Part shown: positions 1-6,799 of the stretch, piece after piece | Position numbering within the stretch: position 1 is the stretch's first letter | Layout: each line of letters begins with the position of its first letter | DNA from: an uncultured Clostridia bacterium | Lineage (GTDB): Bacteria > Bacillota > Clostridia > Christensenellales > CAG-138 | Length of the DNA: 32,258 nucleotides | Direction of reading: 5' to 3' | NCBI GenBank assembly: GCA_944336625.1 | Contig: CALVLF010000047.1 | Coordinates: 1-32,258 of the forward strand | The notes under the pieces: generated by a model | Told to the model about the DNA's origin: nothing | The model's database searches: none | The model's input: the letters and a program-made list of their open reading frames with translations, nothing else | Made by a program: the position numbers and the translations under genes

Positions 1-53
1 TTTCCGCCTCTTCCATTGCCTCCGCCGTGCGCCTCTGGCAATTTCTTGGTAAC

Positions 54-203
54 CTAAAATAGTTTTGCTACATCAGGATACGGTTGTGAATTTATGTCCT
101 GTGCAAAAGCTTTGCCAATGGTGGTGGCGCTGTCCTCCATGGCACGCTCTCAAAGGTGTGTATAAATTTCAAGCGTGGTGCAGAACTTACACGCCCTAGG
201 CTG
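54..203 (-). pseudogene. Decayed C-terminal tail of a tyrosine recombinase (phage/ICE integrase)
   Basis: Read on the minus strand, one frame gives KFCTTLEIYTHL, then an in-frame TGA (150-152), then ERAMEDSATTIGKAF and a TAG stop at 54-56. The TTLEIYTH block matches the segment around the catalytic Tyr near the C-terminus of tyrosine recombinases (typical pattern STTL-x-IY-x-H). No integrase-like residues can be read upstream of about position 203, so only the last 50 or so codons remain, with a nonsense codon just after the Tyr block. I infer a scar of a departed mobile element. The match is short and chance resemblance is possible. Confidence 0.4.
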
Positions 204-495
204 CGCTGGCCACCCTCGCCAGGCGCTGTCCTGTGGCCTCTTCCTACAAGTGCCTCGCTTTTCCATTATGTCCTTGTAGGGGTGGATTGGATGGCAATAC
301 GTCCTCCTCCGCGCGCCCCTCTTGCCGCTCCACTTTGGGAATTAGTCACCGCTTCGAAACAGAATAGGCCGCCTACGCCAGCACCTTATTCTATTTCATG
401 CATCTATCTTTTCTCGTGTCCTGTTATGGAATTTTTCAGCGGTCTCGGGTGCTGCTATTTGGTATGCAACAGATCTTATATTTCTGCTGGAATCT
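204..495. other. Intergenic stretch without a supported gene
   Basis: Open frames here lack ribosome binding sites and show no recognisable protein. The only structure seen is a weak inverted repeat, CCTACAAG at 243-250 and CTTGTAGG at 273-280. Base composition is lower in GC than in the housekeeping genes downstream, in keeping with a degraded mobile region. Confidence 0.4.
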
Positions 496-1293
496 CTATT
501 TTTGCGGCTTGGCTTTCTTTTTTATCATAACGATAATTATGGAAAAAAGCATGATTGCGGCATTTGCTGCAACCGTGCCCGGCCAGGTAGCTGTTATGGA
601 AACAAACAGGGAAGAGGCAGCGTTGAACATGGTATGGAATAGCACATATATAAACACATAGCCTTTTCCCGCAATTTTGTAGATGGCTCCCCGAAAAAAA
701 CTCAGGGACAGGATCTGTACGTTGAACATCCAGAAATTAATAGCGCCACTATAATGATTGGTTCCAGGGATAAAAAAGAGGGGGATATGCCAGGCGCCCC
801 AAATGATGCCTACGATAATGGAAGAAAAAAGAAAGCCATATTTTTTATCCAGCCGGGGCTGCAGGATATACATCCAGCCCGCCTCCTCCAAGCCCCCGAT
901 GATGAAATTGCCAGGTAAGGAGAGGAAAAACATATACAATGGGAGGGCGGTTTGGGCAGAGCCTGATACGGTCCTGTGCAGTCCGAAATACAGCGCCAAC
1001 CCTGCTATGACGGTCAAATAGACGGAAGGCTTGTTTTTTATGAAGAAAATGGGCCTGCACCATTCTCGAAACCCCGGCACCTGGCCGCTTTTTATCAAAA
1101 TGGCGCAGGAGGCGATAGCCGGCGACAAAATATAGATGGCAAAGGGTATATTCATGGCAAGCTGCCGGAAGGAATGCACCAGGCCATAAACCTCATACCC
1201 AAACTGGCCAAGAAGGATTAAGAGGCCGGATATACCATAGGCAATGGCAAAAGTTAGGGCAGTAAACCGCCATATAACTTTACTATCTGACAA
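496..1293 (-). CDS. CPBP-family intramembrane metalloprotease (CAAX protease-like)
   Basis: Multi-pass membrane protein with the three signatures of the CPBP (CAAX protease and bacteriocin-processing, ABI) family: the EEAGW motif in GGLEEAGWMY, the WGAWHIP motif, and HTMFNA near the C-terminus. These supply the Glu and His residues expected to coordinate the metal in a membrane-embedded active site. The substrate cannot be predicted; relatives process prenylated or secreted peptides or act as membrane-protein proteases. The frame is open to a GTG at 1353, but TTG at 1293 is the better start because AAGGAG lies about 10 nt upstream and the protein then begins directly before the first hydrophobic helix. 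It stands alone on the minus strand, next to a decayed recombinase scar. Confidence 0.8.
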   Translation of the reverse strand: MSDSKVIWRFTALTFAIAYGISGLLILLGQFGYEVYGLVHSFRQLAMNIPFAIYILSPAIASCAILIKSGQVPGFREWCRPIFFIKNKPSVYLTVIAGLALYFGLHRTVSGSAQTALPLYMFFLSLPGNFIIGGLEEAGWMYILQPRLDKKYGFLFSSIIVGIIWGAWHIPLFFIPGTNHYSGAINFWMFNVQILSLSFFRGAIYKIAGKGYVFIYVLFHTMFNAASSLFVSITATWPGTVAANAAIMLFSIIIVMIKKKAKPQK

Positions 1294-1480
1294 TTCCGGC
1301 ACGCTCCTTCCATTGCGTTGGATACCTAGGCTGCCGTTGGGCTGGCGCTGCACAAAGCCAGGAAAGACGGCGGCCTTTATAAAATTAATTGTAGCAAACC
1401 TGGGGCAAGTTTTCCATATATCTGGCCGACGGAGGGAGCTGCGGGCGGTAAAAAAGCGGAATCCTCATTTTAAGCACAAA

Positions 1481-1540
1481 CGCCCGCCGGCCTAGGGGCC
1501 ATTCTGCGCCCCATGGGCGGATGGCCAGGGCAGGCGGGCG
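1481..1540. repeat. Long inverted repeat downstream of the membrane-protein gene
   Basis: CGCCCGCC at 1481-1488 pairs with GGCGGGCG at 1533-1540, with further GGCC-rich pairing inside. It lies just past the stop of the minus-strand membrane-protein gene and could be a transcription stop, but the T tract that follows is poor, so the role is uncertain. Confidence 0.4.
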
Positions 1541-1553
1541 CAGGGGATTGGGC

Positions 1554-1985
1554 TTACATTTCCTTATGATATTTATTCAGGTAGAAAATGAAAAGGCCAA
1601 CGATAAAGAGATAGGCAACGGCCAGCAGCAGTACCGCCCATATATCCACGTTCATAAGGGCGAAAGCTACCATCAGCGCGCCGAAGATATAGAGCATGCT
1701 GTCGAAAGCTCTAGCCTTGGCATAATTGGAGATGGCGATATTTCGCTCGTCATTTTTTTCAATGTCCAGCTGTTTTTGCAGCTGTGGCTCATTTTTCAGG
1801 ACCCGGCGGTTGATGATTTCCCCCAATCCATGGCCAAAGGCGCCGCAGCCAAAGCCGATACATACATAGGGCAGCCCCAGCAGGATGCCCTGGGGATTGG
1901 AAAGGGTTTTTAGAAGAACCAGGCCTACAGCAAGCAAAATTATACCCAGGCCCAGGGATAGATAACCGGAATTTTTCTTGAACAT
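1554..1985 (-). CDS. Small multi-pass membrane protein encoded after an Xre regulator
   Basis: A 143-residue protein of unknown function. It has two hydrophobic segments near the N-terminus (roughly residues 8-26 and 32-50), a charged cytoplasmic-looking middle containing EKNDERNIAISNYAKARA, and two more hydrophobic segments near the C-terminus (roughly 97-138). The ATG at 1985 sits one base after the TAA of the Xre gene and has GAGGAGAA at good distance, so the two are almost certainly co-translated; the longer frame to 2033 would overlap the regulator. Pairs of a compact Xre regulator and a four-helix membrane protein are common in Firmicutes, sometimes linked to envelope stress or toxin resistance, but I cannot assign a function. 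Confidence 0.75.
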   Translation of the reverse strand: MFKKNSGYLSLGLGIILLAVGLVLLKTLSNPQGILLGLPYVCIGFGCGAFGHGLGEIINRRVLKNEPQLQKQLDIEKNDERNIAISNYAKARAFDSMLYIFGALMVAFALMNVDIWAVLLLAVAYLFIVGLFIFYLNKYHKEM

Positions 1986-1986
1986 T

Positions 1987-2187
1987 TTATGCGTTCTCCT
2001 CATAAATGAAAATCTCTTCGATAGATGCCCCAAAATAGCGGGCGATTTTAAAAGCTAAAAGAATGGAAGGATTGTACCTGCCGTTTTCCAGGGAACCGAT
2101 GGTTTGCCGGGATACGCCCAGGGCTTCCGCCAATTCTTCCTGCCGGATTCCCCGGCTTTTCCGCAATTCCTCTAACCTGTTTTTCAA
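1987..2187 (-). CDS. Xre/Cro-family transcriptional regulator, compact 66-aa form
   Basis: Single helix-turn-helix domain filling the whole protein: KNRLEELRKSRGIRQEELA, then the recognition segment GVSRQTIGSLENGRYNPS, then a short tail ending in IYEENA. The start is a TTG at 2187, which has a full AAGGAGG six bases upstream; the GTG/ATG codons further upstream overlap or precede this ribosome binding site. It is the first gene of a two-gene unit with the membrane protein at 1554-1985. A near-consensus promoter and two copies of an 11-bp element lie upstream, suggesting self-regulation. Confidence 0.9.
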   Translation of the reverse strand: MKNRLEELRKSRGIRQEELAEALGVSRQTIGSLENGRYNPSILLAFKIARYFGASIEEIFIYEENA

Positions 2188-2207
2188 AACATACCTCCTT
2201 ATTATGT

Positions 2208-2270
2208 AAAGCGCGCTTTCCATTTATAGTATAGGCAAACCACACAGAAATGTCAAGGATGCTTTCCATT
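2208..2270. promoter_or_regulatory. Candidate operator sites flanking the Xre promoter
   Basis: GCTTTCCATTT occurs at 2214-2224 and again at 2261-2271, bracketing the promoter on both sides. The inner copy overlaps a perfect 12-bp palindrome, AAAGCGCGCTTT (2208-2219), in the untranslated leader. Two identical elements 47 bp apart would suit binding by the Xre product, though this is inference from position only. Confidence 0.4.
2228..2256 (-). promoter_or_regulatory. Sigma-A promoter of the Xre/membrane-protein operon
   Basis: On the minus strand TTGACA (2251-2256) is followed by exactly 17 bases and TATACT (2228-2233). The start would fall about 35 bases before the TTG codon of the Xre gene. 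Confidence 0.85.
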
Positions 2271-2289
2271 TTTCTGCAAGGAGGCAAGA

Positions 2290-2367
2290 ATGCCGAATTT
2301 TTCTAAAAAAAATCCAGGGAAATGCAAAAAAGCTCTTTACAAAATTGAGAATAAGTATTATTATTAA
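2290..2367 (+). CDS. Possible 25-aa leader peptide upstream of rubrerythrin
   Basis: An ATG preceded by a perfect AAGGAGG (2278-2284) opens a 25-codon frame rich in Lys, Asn and Tyr, ending in YYY and TAA at 2365-2367. The frame runs through the rubrerythrin promoter, so it would need a separate upstream start, and no convincing promoter was seen for it. It may be real or a chance reading frame behind a chance ribosome binding site. Confidence 0.2.
   Translation: MPNFSKKNPGKCKKALYKIENKYYY
2336..2364 (+). promoter_or_regulatory. Rubrerythrin promoter with an overlapping Fur/PerR-like box
   Basis: TTTACA (2336-2341), a 17-nt spacer and TATTAT (2359-2364) form a sigma-A promoter. Within the spacer and -10, TGAGAATAAGTATTA (2346-2360) matches 11 of the 14 defined positions of the 7-1-7 Fur-family box. 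PerR control of reverse rubrerythrin is known in Clostridium; here it is inferred from the site alone. Confidence 0.5.
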
Positions 2368-2404
2368 ATCAAGAAATCCAAATATTACTGGGAGGATTAA
2401 AAAT

Positions 2405-2950
2405 ATGAAAAAATTTGTGTGCTCCGTTTGCGGTTATGTTCATGAAGGCGATGTTCCCCCGGAAAAGTGCCCGATCTGCAAGGCGCCTGCGGACAAGTTC
2501 ATCGAGCAGAGCGGCGATATGACCTGGGCCGCCGAGCACGTAGTAGGCGTTGCTAAGGATGTTCCCGAAGAGATCAAGGCTGGCCTGCGGGCGAACTTCG
2601 AGGGCGAGTGCACCGAGGTTGGTATGTATCTGGCTATGGCCCGGGTTGCCCATCGGGAAGGTTATCCGGAAATCGGCCTGTACTGGGAGAAGGCTGCCTA
2701 TGAAGAGGCGGAGCATGCGGCTAAGTTCGCAGAACTCCTGGGCGAGGTTGTAACCGACTCCACCAAGAAGAACCTCCAGATGCGCGTTGAGGCGGAAAAC
2801 GGCGCCACCGCTGGTAAGACTGACCTGGCTAAGATGGCAAAGGCCGCCAACCTGGATGCCATCCATGATACCGTCCATGAGATGGCCCGGGACGAGGCAC
2901 GTCACGGCAAAGCTTTCGCTGGTCTGCTCAAGCGGTATTTCGGCGAGTAA
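2405..2950 (+). CDS. Reverse rubrerythrin (peroxide and oxygen detoxification)
   Basis: A 181-residue non-haem iron protein that reduces hydrogen peroxide (and, in Clostridium, oxygen via NADH-dependent partners) in the cytoplasm. The rubredoxin domain is at the N-terminus (Cys6, Cys9, Cys22, Cys25 in CSVCG and CPICK), the order called reverse rubrerythrin, and is followed by a ferritin-like four-helix domain from about residue 40. Diiron ligands are supplied by Glu residues around 67-71, the EEAEH stretch (100-104) and DEARH (163-167). The ATG at 2405 has GGAGG ten bases upstream; an upstream extension of the frame covers only the promoter. It is transcribed alone: own promoter, and a strong terminator at 3026. 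Such genes protect strict anaerobes from oxidative stress. Confidence 0.95.
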   Translation: MKKFVCSVCGYVHEGDVPPEKCPICKAPADKFIEQSGDMTWAAEHVVGVAKDVPEEIKAGLRANFEGECTEVGMYLAMARVAHREGYPEIGLYWEKAAYEEAEHAAKFAELLGEVVTDSTKKNLQMRVEAENGATAGKTDLAKMAKAANLDAIHDTVHEMARDEARHGKAFAGLLKRYFGE

Positions 2951-3025
2951 GCCCATTCCTTTCCTGCCAGCCTTTGCCCATCCGAGCAACTATGGCAGTG
3001 CAACTCCACATGTATGCAAAAACAC

Positions 3026-3057
3026 GGGGCATGTCTAAATAGACATGCCCCTCTTTT
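3026..3057 (+). terminator. Intrinsic terminator of the rubrerythrin gene
   Basis: GGGGCATGTCT (3026-3036) and AGACATGCCCC (3041-3051) form a perfect 11-bp stem with a 4-nt loop, followed by TCTTTT. Confidence 0.9.
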
Positions 3058-3078
3058 ATGCCCGCTCCGGGAAGAAAA

Positions 3079-3120
3079 CAAAAAGCCGCGCTGCCCAACG
3101 CAATGCGGGGCAGCTGCGGC
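3079..3120 (-). terminator. Intrinsic terminator of rpmE
   Basis: Read on the minus strand, GCCGCAGCTGCCC pairs with GGGCAGCGCGGC (one bulged base) and is followed by a run of five T. It lies 41 bases past the rpmE stop codon. Confidence 0.8.
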
Positions 3121-3160
3121 TCATCTGGCTTCCCAGGGGAAGCCCCATGCAAAAGGCGGG

Positions 3161-3361
3161 TTAGTTCATGCCGTAGCGCTTCTTGAAGCGATCCACCCGT
3201 CCGCCGGTATCTACCAGCTTTTGCCGGCCAGTGAAGAAGGGATGGCACTTGGAACAGATTTCCACCTTGAGCTCGCCCTTTACAGAACCGCTCTTGAAGG
3301 TTTCGCCGCAAGCGCAACGCACGATGCATTCGCCGTAGTTGGGATGAATATCCTTTTTCAT
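3161..3361 (-). CDS. rpmE: 50S ribosomal protein L31, zinc-binding form
   Basis: A 66-residue ribosomal protein of the large subunit that helps bridge the subunits. It starts [12 protein letters not shown], typical of bacterial L31, and keeps all four zinc ligands (Cys16, Cys18, Cys36, Cys39, in CACGE and [10 protein letters not shown]), so it is the C+ paralogue that also stores zinc. The ATG at 3361 has GGAGG nearby; the longer open frame to 3478 only reads through the leader and the rho terminator. It is downstream of rho on the same strand, an arrangement common in Firmicutes, but has its own promoter embedded in the rho terminator. Confidence 0.97.
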   Translation of the reverse strand: MKKDIHPNYGECIVRCACGETFKSGSVKGELKVEICSKCHPFFTGRQKLVDTGGRVDRFKKRYGMN

Positions 3362-3392
3362 CTCGGTTTCCTCCATAATATTTGCTAGGCGC

Positions 3393-3410
3393 AGGGCGAT
3401 TAGCCGCCCT
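3393..3410 (-). promoter_or_regulatory. Hairpin in the rpmE leader, possible L31 autoregulatory element
   Basis: The leader between promoter and rpmE (about 80 nt) contains AGGGCG/CGCCCT arms (3405-3410 and 3393-3398) with a 6-nt loop. Structured leaders that bind L31 have been described in Firmicutes. I cannot show that this one matches that motif. Confidence 0.3.
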
Positions 3411-3449
3411 CCTGCTGCATTTGACACATACCACATGCCAAACATCAAT

Positions 3450-3478
3450 ATTATATAAGAAAAAAGGCCCCATTGCAA
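3450..3478 (-). promoter_or_regulatory. rpmE promoter nested in the rho terminator
   Basis: On the minus strand TTGCAA (3473-3478), 17 nt, TATAAT (3450-3455). The -35 lies in the loop side of the rho terminator hairpin and the spacer contains the terminator's T tract. Confidence 0.8.
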
Positions 3479-3510
3479 GGAAAACTTCCTGCACAGGGGC
3501 CTTTTTCTGC
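3456..3510 (-). terminator. Intrinsic terminator downstream of rho
   Basis: AAAAAGGCCCC (3461-3471) and GGGGCCTTTTT (3496-3506) form the outer stem, with extra pairing of CAAGGAA and TTCCTG inside. Read in the rho direction it ends in six T, starting 16 bases past the rho stop. A and T tracts on both sides make it able to act in both directions. Confidence 0.85.
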
Positions 3511-3521
3511 GGGCTCGGGAA

Positions 3522-5333
3522 TTATTTTATGAAGCTCTTGCCGCTGGTATAGCCGTCCTTTTCATAAACGTTGAGCCAGCCCTTCAGGCGGGCGATGAAC
3601 TCTTCGTTGGTAGCGGTTTTTTCCAGCATGGCGATGAGCTGTTCCGTGACCTCCGCCGGGTTGCCGGCGCTCAGATTCCGGCGCAGGGCAAATACGGCTT
3701 CCCGCTCATCCGGGGAAAGGAGAAGCTCCTCCCGTCGGGTGCCGCTCTTGTAGATATCGATGGCGGGGAAGATCCGCTTTTCGCTCAGCTTCCGGTCCAG
3801 ATGAATTTCCATATTGCCGGTGCCCTTGAATTCTTCATAGACGATATCGTCCATGCGGCTGCCGGTTTCGATGAGAGCGGTAGCGATGATGGTCAGGCTA
3901 CCGCCGTTTTCGATGTTCCGGGCCGCGCCAAAGAAGCGCTTGGGCTTATGGAGGGCGCCGGGATCCATGCCGCCGGAAAGCGTCTTGCCAGTGGCGGGAA
4001 TGGTGAGATTATAGGCCCGGGTCAGCCGGGTGATGGAATCTATGAGCACCACCACGTCCTTTCCCTGCTCCACCAGGCGCATGGCCCGCTCCTGGCACAT
4101 TTCCGCAACCCGGGTGTGATGCTCCGGCAGCTCGTCAAAGGTGGAATAAAGCACCTCGCCCCGAATGGAGCGCTGCATATCCGTTACCTCTTCCGGCCGC
4201 TCATCGATGAGCAACACGATAAGGGTTACATCCGGGTAATTGGTGGCGATGCCATTGGCGATGTTTTTCAGCAGGGTGGTTTTCCCGCTCTTGGGCTGGC
4301 TTACGATGAGGCCCCGCTGGCCTTTGCCGATGGGGGCGATCAGGTCGATGAGGCGGATGGCCCGGTTCTGGCCCTGCTCCGTATCGCCGCATTCCAGGGT
4401 AAGGCGCTCGTTGGGATAGATGGGCACCAGATCCTCAAAATGCTTGCGCCGGGGCGCCGCCTCGGGATCTTCCCCATTGATGGCAGTAATATATAAGAGG
4501 GCCAGGAATCGCTCGCCTTCCTTGCCGGGGCGGGTCTTGCCGGTAACTAGGTCGCCAGTGCGCAGGCCAAAGCGGCGGATCTGGGCGATGGATACATACA
4601 CGTCATGGTTGCCAGGCAGATAATTTTCACTGCGCAAGAAGCCATAACCATCGGGCAAGACCTCCAGCACGCCTTCGCATTCGCCGCATTCGCCCCCTTC
4701 CAGCAGTTCTGGAACGGCGGGGTTGCTGGTACCGTATTCTTTATTGTAGTAGCCCTCTGAACGTTCTGCCCGCTCAGAACGGCGGTAGGCCTCATCCTGC
4801 TCATAGGAAGGATGATAGGTCTGCCCATATCCCCCGGGCCCATAGCTAGGCTGCTGATAGCCGCCCGGCTGGCCGTAATCCCGGTTGTAATTGTTGTAAT
4901 TCTGCTGATAACCCTGCTGGTAGCCGCTTTGATACCCCTGGTAGGAGCTGCGGTTATTGTAGCCGCTATTATATTGGCGCTGGGGGTATTGCCTGCGGTT
5001 GGGGCTATAGCTGTTTTGCTGGTAAGAGGGCCGCTGCTGATAGGAAGGCGCGGTATAGCGGGGCTGATAGCCATTTTCCTCGCTTCCTGTCCGGGGAAGA
5101 ACAGGGGGCGGGGCAGAGTGCTGCGGGGCTGCCTCCGCCTCGGGGGTTGGTGCTTGTTCTTCTTTGGGCGCCGCAGCTTCACCAGCGGTTCCGTCGGCGG
5201 CTAACTTTCCCCCGTTCATAATGATTTCCACAAGCTCGCTCTTGCGGTATTTTGTTAGAGCCTTCACACCCTGCAGTTTTGCGATCTCCCGCAGGTCGCT
5301 GAGGCTCTTTTCTTGCAGCATTTCTCTTGTCAC
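3522..5333 (-). CDS. rho: Transcription termination factor Rho with a long prion-like insert
   Basis: RNA-dependent ATPase hexamer that ends transcription of untranslated RNA. Order of parts over 603 residues: Rho N-terminal helical domain (about 1-42, [14 protein letters not shown]); Pro/Ala/Glu-rich linker (about 45-85); a Gln/Asn/Tyr/Gly-rich low-complexity stretch with repeats such as [17 protein letters not shown] (about 89-180); cold-shock-like RNA-binding domain (about 218-290, [17 protein letters not shown]); RecA-type ATPase with Walker [10 protein letters not shown] (345-353) and [11 protein letters not shown]. coli Rho is 419 residues, so nearly all the extra length is the linker and the repeat. 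The start is GTG at 5333 with AAGGAG seven bases upstream. Rho proteins of some other clostridia carry Asn/Gln-rich inserts at the same place; that of C. botulinum was shown to behave as a prion. Confidence 0.97.
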   Translation of the reverse strand: MTREMLQEKSLSDLREIAKLQGVKALTKYRKSELVEIIMNGGKLAADGTAGEAAAPKEEQAPTPEAEAAPQHSAPPPVLPRTGSEENGYQPRYTAPSYQQRPSYQQNSYSPNRRQYPQRQYNSGYNNRSSYQGYQSGYQQGYQQNYNNYNRDYGQPGGYQQPSYGPGGYGQTYHPSYEQDEAYRRSERAERSEGYYNKEYGTSNPAVPELLEGGECGECEGVLEVLPDGYGFLRSENYLPGNHDVYVSIAQIRRFGLRTGDLVTGKTRPGKEGERFLALLYITAINGEDPEAAPRRKHFEDLVPIYPNERLTLECGDTEQGQNRAIRLIDLIAPIGKGQRGLIVSQPKSGKTTLLKNIANGIATNYPDVTLIVLLIDERPEEVTDMQRSIRGEVLYSTFDELPEHHTRVAEMCQERAMRLVEQGKDVVVLIDSITRLTRAYNLTIPATGKTLSGGMDPGALHKPKRFFGAARNIENGGSLTIIATALIETGSRMDDIVYEEFKGTGNMEIHLDRKLSEKRIFPAIDIYKSGTRREELLLSPDEREAVFALRRNLSAGNPAEVTEQLIAMLEKTATNEEFIARLKGWLNVYEKDGYTSGKSFIK

Positions 5334-5702
5334 AGATTAACTCCTTTCAATATGCATAGAAACCAGATCCTTACACAAAACAGGAAACTAAGCACACCTA
5401 TAAAAAATTTGAATATTTCATCATACCGTGTCGCCACAACATAGGAAGGGGATACAAATACTAGTATACCCATATGGTGGCAACTTAAACCGGAAATTAT
5501 GCTGTTGTAGCCAAATGAGATATTGTGAAAGCAAGGAGGGACACACAGGACAAACAATATACACCTGTTACCTTCCCTCTAATAGTAAGCGCAATACGCA
5601 AAAAAGTCAAGCGCATTCAGCAAAGATTTACAAGAATCGTGCGGGAAGAAGCAAATCCGGCAGCTTGTGCCCTGGACCATAAGCAAATCTTATTACAATC
5701 CG
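5334..5702. other. AT-rich gap between rho and yabP
   Basis: About 370 bases between divergent genes, clearly poorer in GC than its neighbours. No consensus rho promoter could be fixed. A short minus-strand frame at 5330-5557 lacks a ribosome binding site and overlaps the rho start, so it is not called. A plus-strand frame at 5525-5719 is treated separately as a possible remnant. Confidence 0.4.
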
Positions 5703-5719
5703 GAATACTTTTGTATTAG
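5525..5719 (+). pseudogene. Possible remnant of a conjugative-element helix-turn-helix gene
   Basis: The frame starts at a GTG and contains KQYTPVTFPLIVSAIRKK near its N-terminus. To my reading this resembles the opening of the small helix-turn-helix proteins of Tn916-like conjugative elements (pattern Y-x-P-V-x-F-x-x-I-x-A-A). Their usual continuation (a Gly-Asp-x-x-Ala-Ile block, then a HYxxYI block) is not recognisable, as if small deletions had shifted the frame. Low GC and lack of a suitable ribosome binding site support a decayed fragment. The match is short and I am not sure of it. Confidence 0.25.
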
Positions 5720-5731
5720 CAGGCATATATA
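5703..5731 (+). promoter_or_regulatory. Sigma-E-like sporulation promoter of yabP
   Basis: GAATACT (5703-5709), a 14-nt spacer and CATATATA (5724-5731) fit the sigma-E pattern (about GAATATT, 14 nt, CATACAAT). The expected start is about 25 bases before the yabP ATG. The second sporulation pair, yqfCD, has the same arrangement at 23224-23252. Confidence 0.55.
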
Positions 5732-5761
5732 TTTCCAAGCAAAAGAAAGGACGTGCCCATC

Positions 5762-6052
5762 ATGATCGACCAAAAAGCCATTGAGGGAGGGCGTATCCGC
5801 GCCCACTCCATCCATATCGATGAAAGGCAGCTGATGCGGGTTAGCGGCGTAAAAGATGTGGATAGCTTCAACGAACAGGAGGTACAGCTTTTAACCGAAG
5901 CAGGGCCCCTGCGCATCGAGGGAAACGGCCTCCATGTGACCAAGCTGGACCTGGACGCGGGCCAGGTCATTCTGGAAGGCGATATATTTGCCCTGGAATA
6001 TGTGGAGGATAGCCAGCCCCAGGGCTCCGTCCTATCCCGGCTGTTCCGGTAA
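5762..6052 (+). CDS. yabP: Sporulation protein YabP (YabP/YqfC family)
   Basis: A 96-residue protein made in the mother cell early in sporulation and needed for proper spore coat and cortex assembly in Bacillus. It shows the family core: DERQLMRVSGVKDVDSFNE, then the Leu-rich strand LRIEGNGLHVTKLDLDAGQVILEGDI. The ATG at 5762 is preferred because AAAGAAAGG lies 11 bases upstream; the GTG at 5753 would be only two bases from that site. It is the first gene of a run with yabQ and divIC, the same order as in Bacillus, and follows a sigma-E-like promoter. Confidence 0.92.
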   Translation: MIDQKAIEGGRIRAHSIHIDERQLMRVSGVKDVDSFNEQEVQLLTEAGPLRIEGNGLHVTKLDLDAGQVILEGDIFALEYVEDSQPQGSVLSRLFR

Positions 6053-6059
6053 GCGGGCC

Positions 6060-6377
6060 ATGGGCGAGATTCCTGCCCTGTGCGCCGCCCTTTATGGCGG
6101 GATGGTGATGGGGGCAATATATGACGGAATTCGCTGCTTTCGCCTGCTGGGCGGCGGCAAACTGTGGAACGCTCTGCTGGATCTAATATATTATGCGCTG
6201 GTCCTTGGTATAGCCGCTGCCACCCTTCTGTATATAAATGGCGGCGTACCCCGGGTTTATCTGCTGCTGGCCATGGGGGCAGGGCTCTTTCTATACATGC
6301 GTCTGGTGAGCGCCTTCCTGCAAGACGTGGCAGGAGCGGTCAAAAAAAGGGTTGCGCGGAGGCGGAGAAAGGATTAA
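6060..6377 (+). CDS. yabQ: Sporulation membrane protein YabQ
   Basis: A 105-residue membrane protein with hydrophobic stretches at about residues 5-20 (CAALYGGMVMGAIYD), 38-58 and 62-80, and a very basic tail ending in KKRVARRRRKD. The pattern GGMVMGAIYDGIRCFR followed by a central two-helix unit is typical of YabQ, which acts with YabP in spore cortex and coat formation. It begins 7 bases after the yabP stop, so the two are co-translated. It is shorter than the Bacillus protein, mostly at the C-terminus. Confidence 0.88.
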   Translation: MGEIPALCAALYGGMVMGAIYDGIRCFRLLGGGKLWNALLDLIYYALVLGIAAATLLYINGGVPRVYLLLAMGAGLFLYMRLVSAFLQDVAGAVKKRVARRRRKD

Positions 6378-6408
6378 ATTATATAATATAATGTAAGGTA
6401 GAATAGCA

Positions 6409-6729
6409 ATGAAGAATACGGCAGCAGAAGAAAAACAGGCAAAAAAAATCCCCAAAAAGAATAAAAACCGCAAAAAGCGGCTGGGCGTTCTCATGGGGCT
6501 GGTGCTTGGCGGCCTTTTCTGCCTTGTCTTTCTATCCCAGCAGAGCAAGCTGGATGCCATCTATCAGGAGCAGGCTGCCCTTTCCAGCGAAAAAGCGGCC
6601 CTGGAGATGGAAAAGGAGCGCATCGAATATATGATCGAATACGCTCAGAGCGAGGAATATATCCTCCAGTATGCCCGGGAAAAGCTGGGCTTTGTCCGGC
6701 CGGATGATGTGAAGTTCGACCTGGAATAA
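6409..6729 (+). CDS. divIC: Cell division protein DivIC/FtsB
   Basis: A 106-residue bitopic septum protein. A Lys/Asn-rich cytoplasmic head (1-26) is followed by one membrane helix (about 26-43, LGVLMGLVLGGLFCLVF), a coiled coil (about 46-85, SKLDAIYQEQAALSSEKAAL and on) and the closing motif AREKLGFVRPDDVKF, which is the hallmark of DivIC/FtsB. The protein forms a complex with FtsL and DivIB that turns on septal peptidoglycan synthesis. The ribosome binding site is weak (TAAGG). An AT-rich stretch of overlapping TATAAT-like hexamers (6382-6392) lies just upstream, but no matching -35 was found. Confidence 0.92.
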   Translation: MKNTAAEEKQAKKIPKKNKNRKKRLGVLMGLVLGGLFCLVFLSQQSKLDAIYQEQAALSSEKAALEMEKERIEYMIEYAQSEEYILQYAREKLGFVRPDDVKFDLE

Positions 6730-6742
6730 ATCAGAAGCATCT

Positions 6743-6763
6743 AAGGGCAGGAAGCCCTTTTTT
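6743..6763 (+). terminator. Terminator after divIC
   Basis: AAGGGC (6743-6748), loop AGGAA, GCCCTT (6754-6759), running into a T tract. The stem is short but well formed. Confidence 0.65.
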
Positions 6764-6799
6764 CATCCTTCCCATTTTTATATAAAGGAGGACAAGCCC

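Noticed and set aside
156..530. 124-codon plus-strand frame at the left end
   Set aside because: No ribosome binding site, runs antisense through the recombinase remnant and into the 3' end of the CPBP gene; no recognisable content.
3014..3388. 124-codon plus-strand frame opposite rpmE
   Set aside because: Antisense to rpmE and through two terminators; no ribosome binding site.
5330..5557. 75-codon minus-strand frame upstream of rho
   Set aside because: Cys/Phe-rich translation of an AT-rich leader, no ribosome binding site, and ends inside the rho start.
6382..6392. divIC promoter
   Set aside because: Two overlapping TATAAT hexamers but no acceptable -35 at 15-19 bases; AT-rich spacer is enough to explain them.
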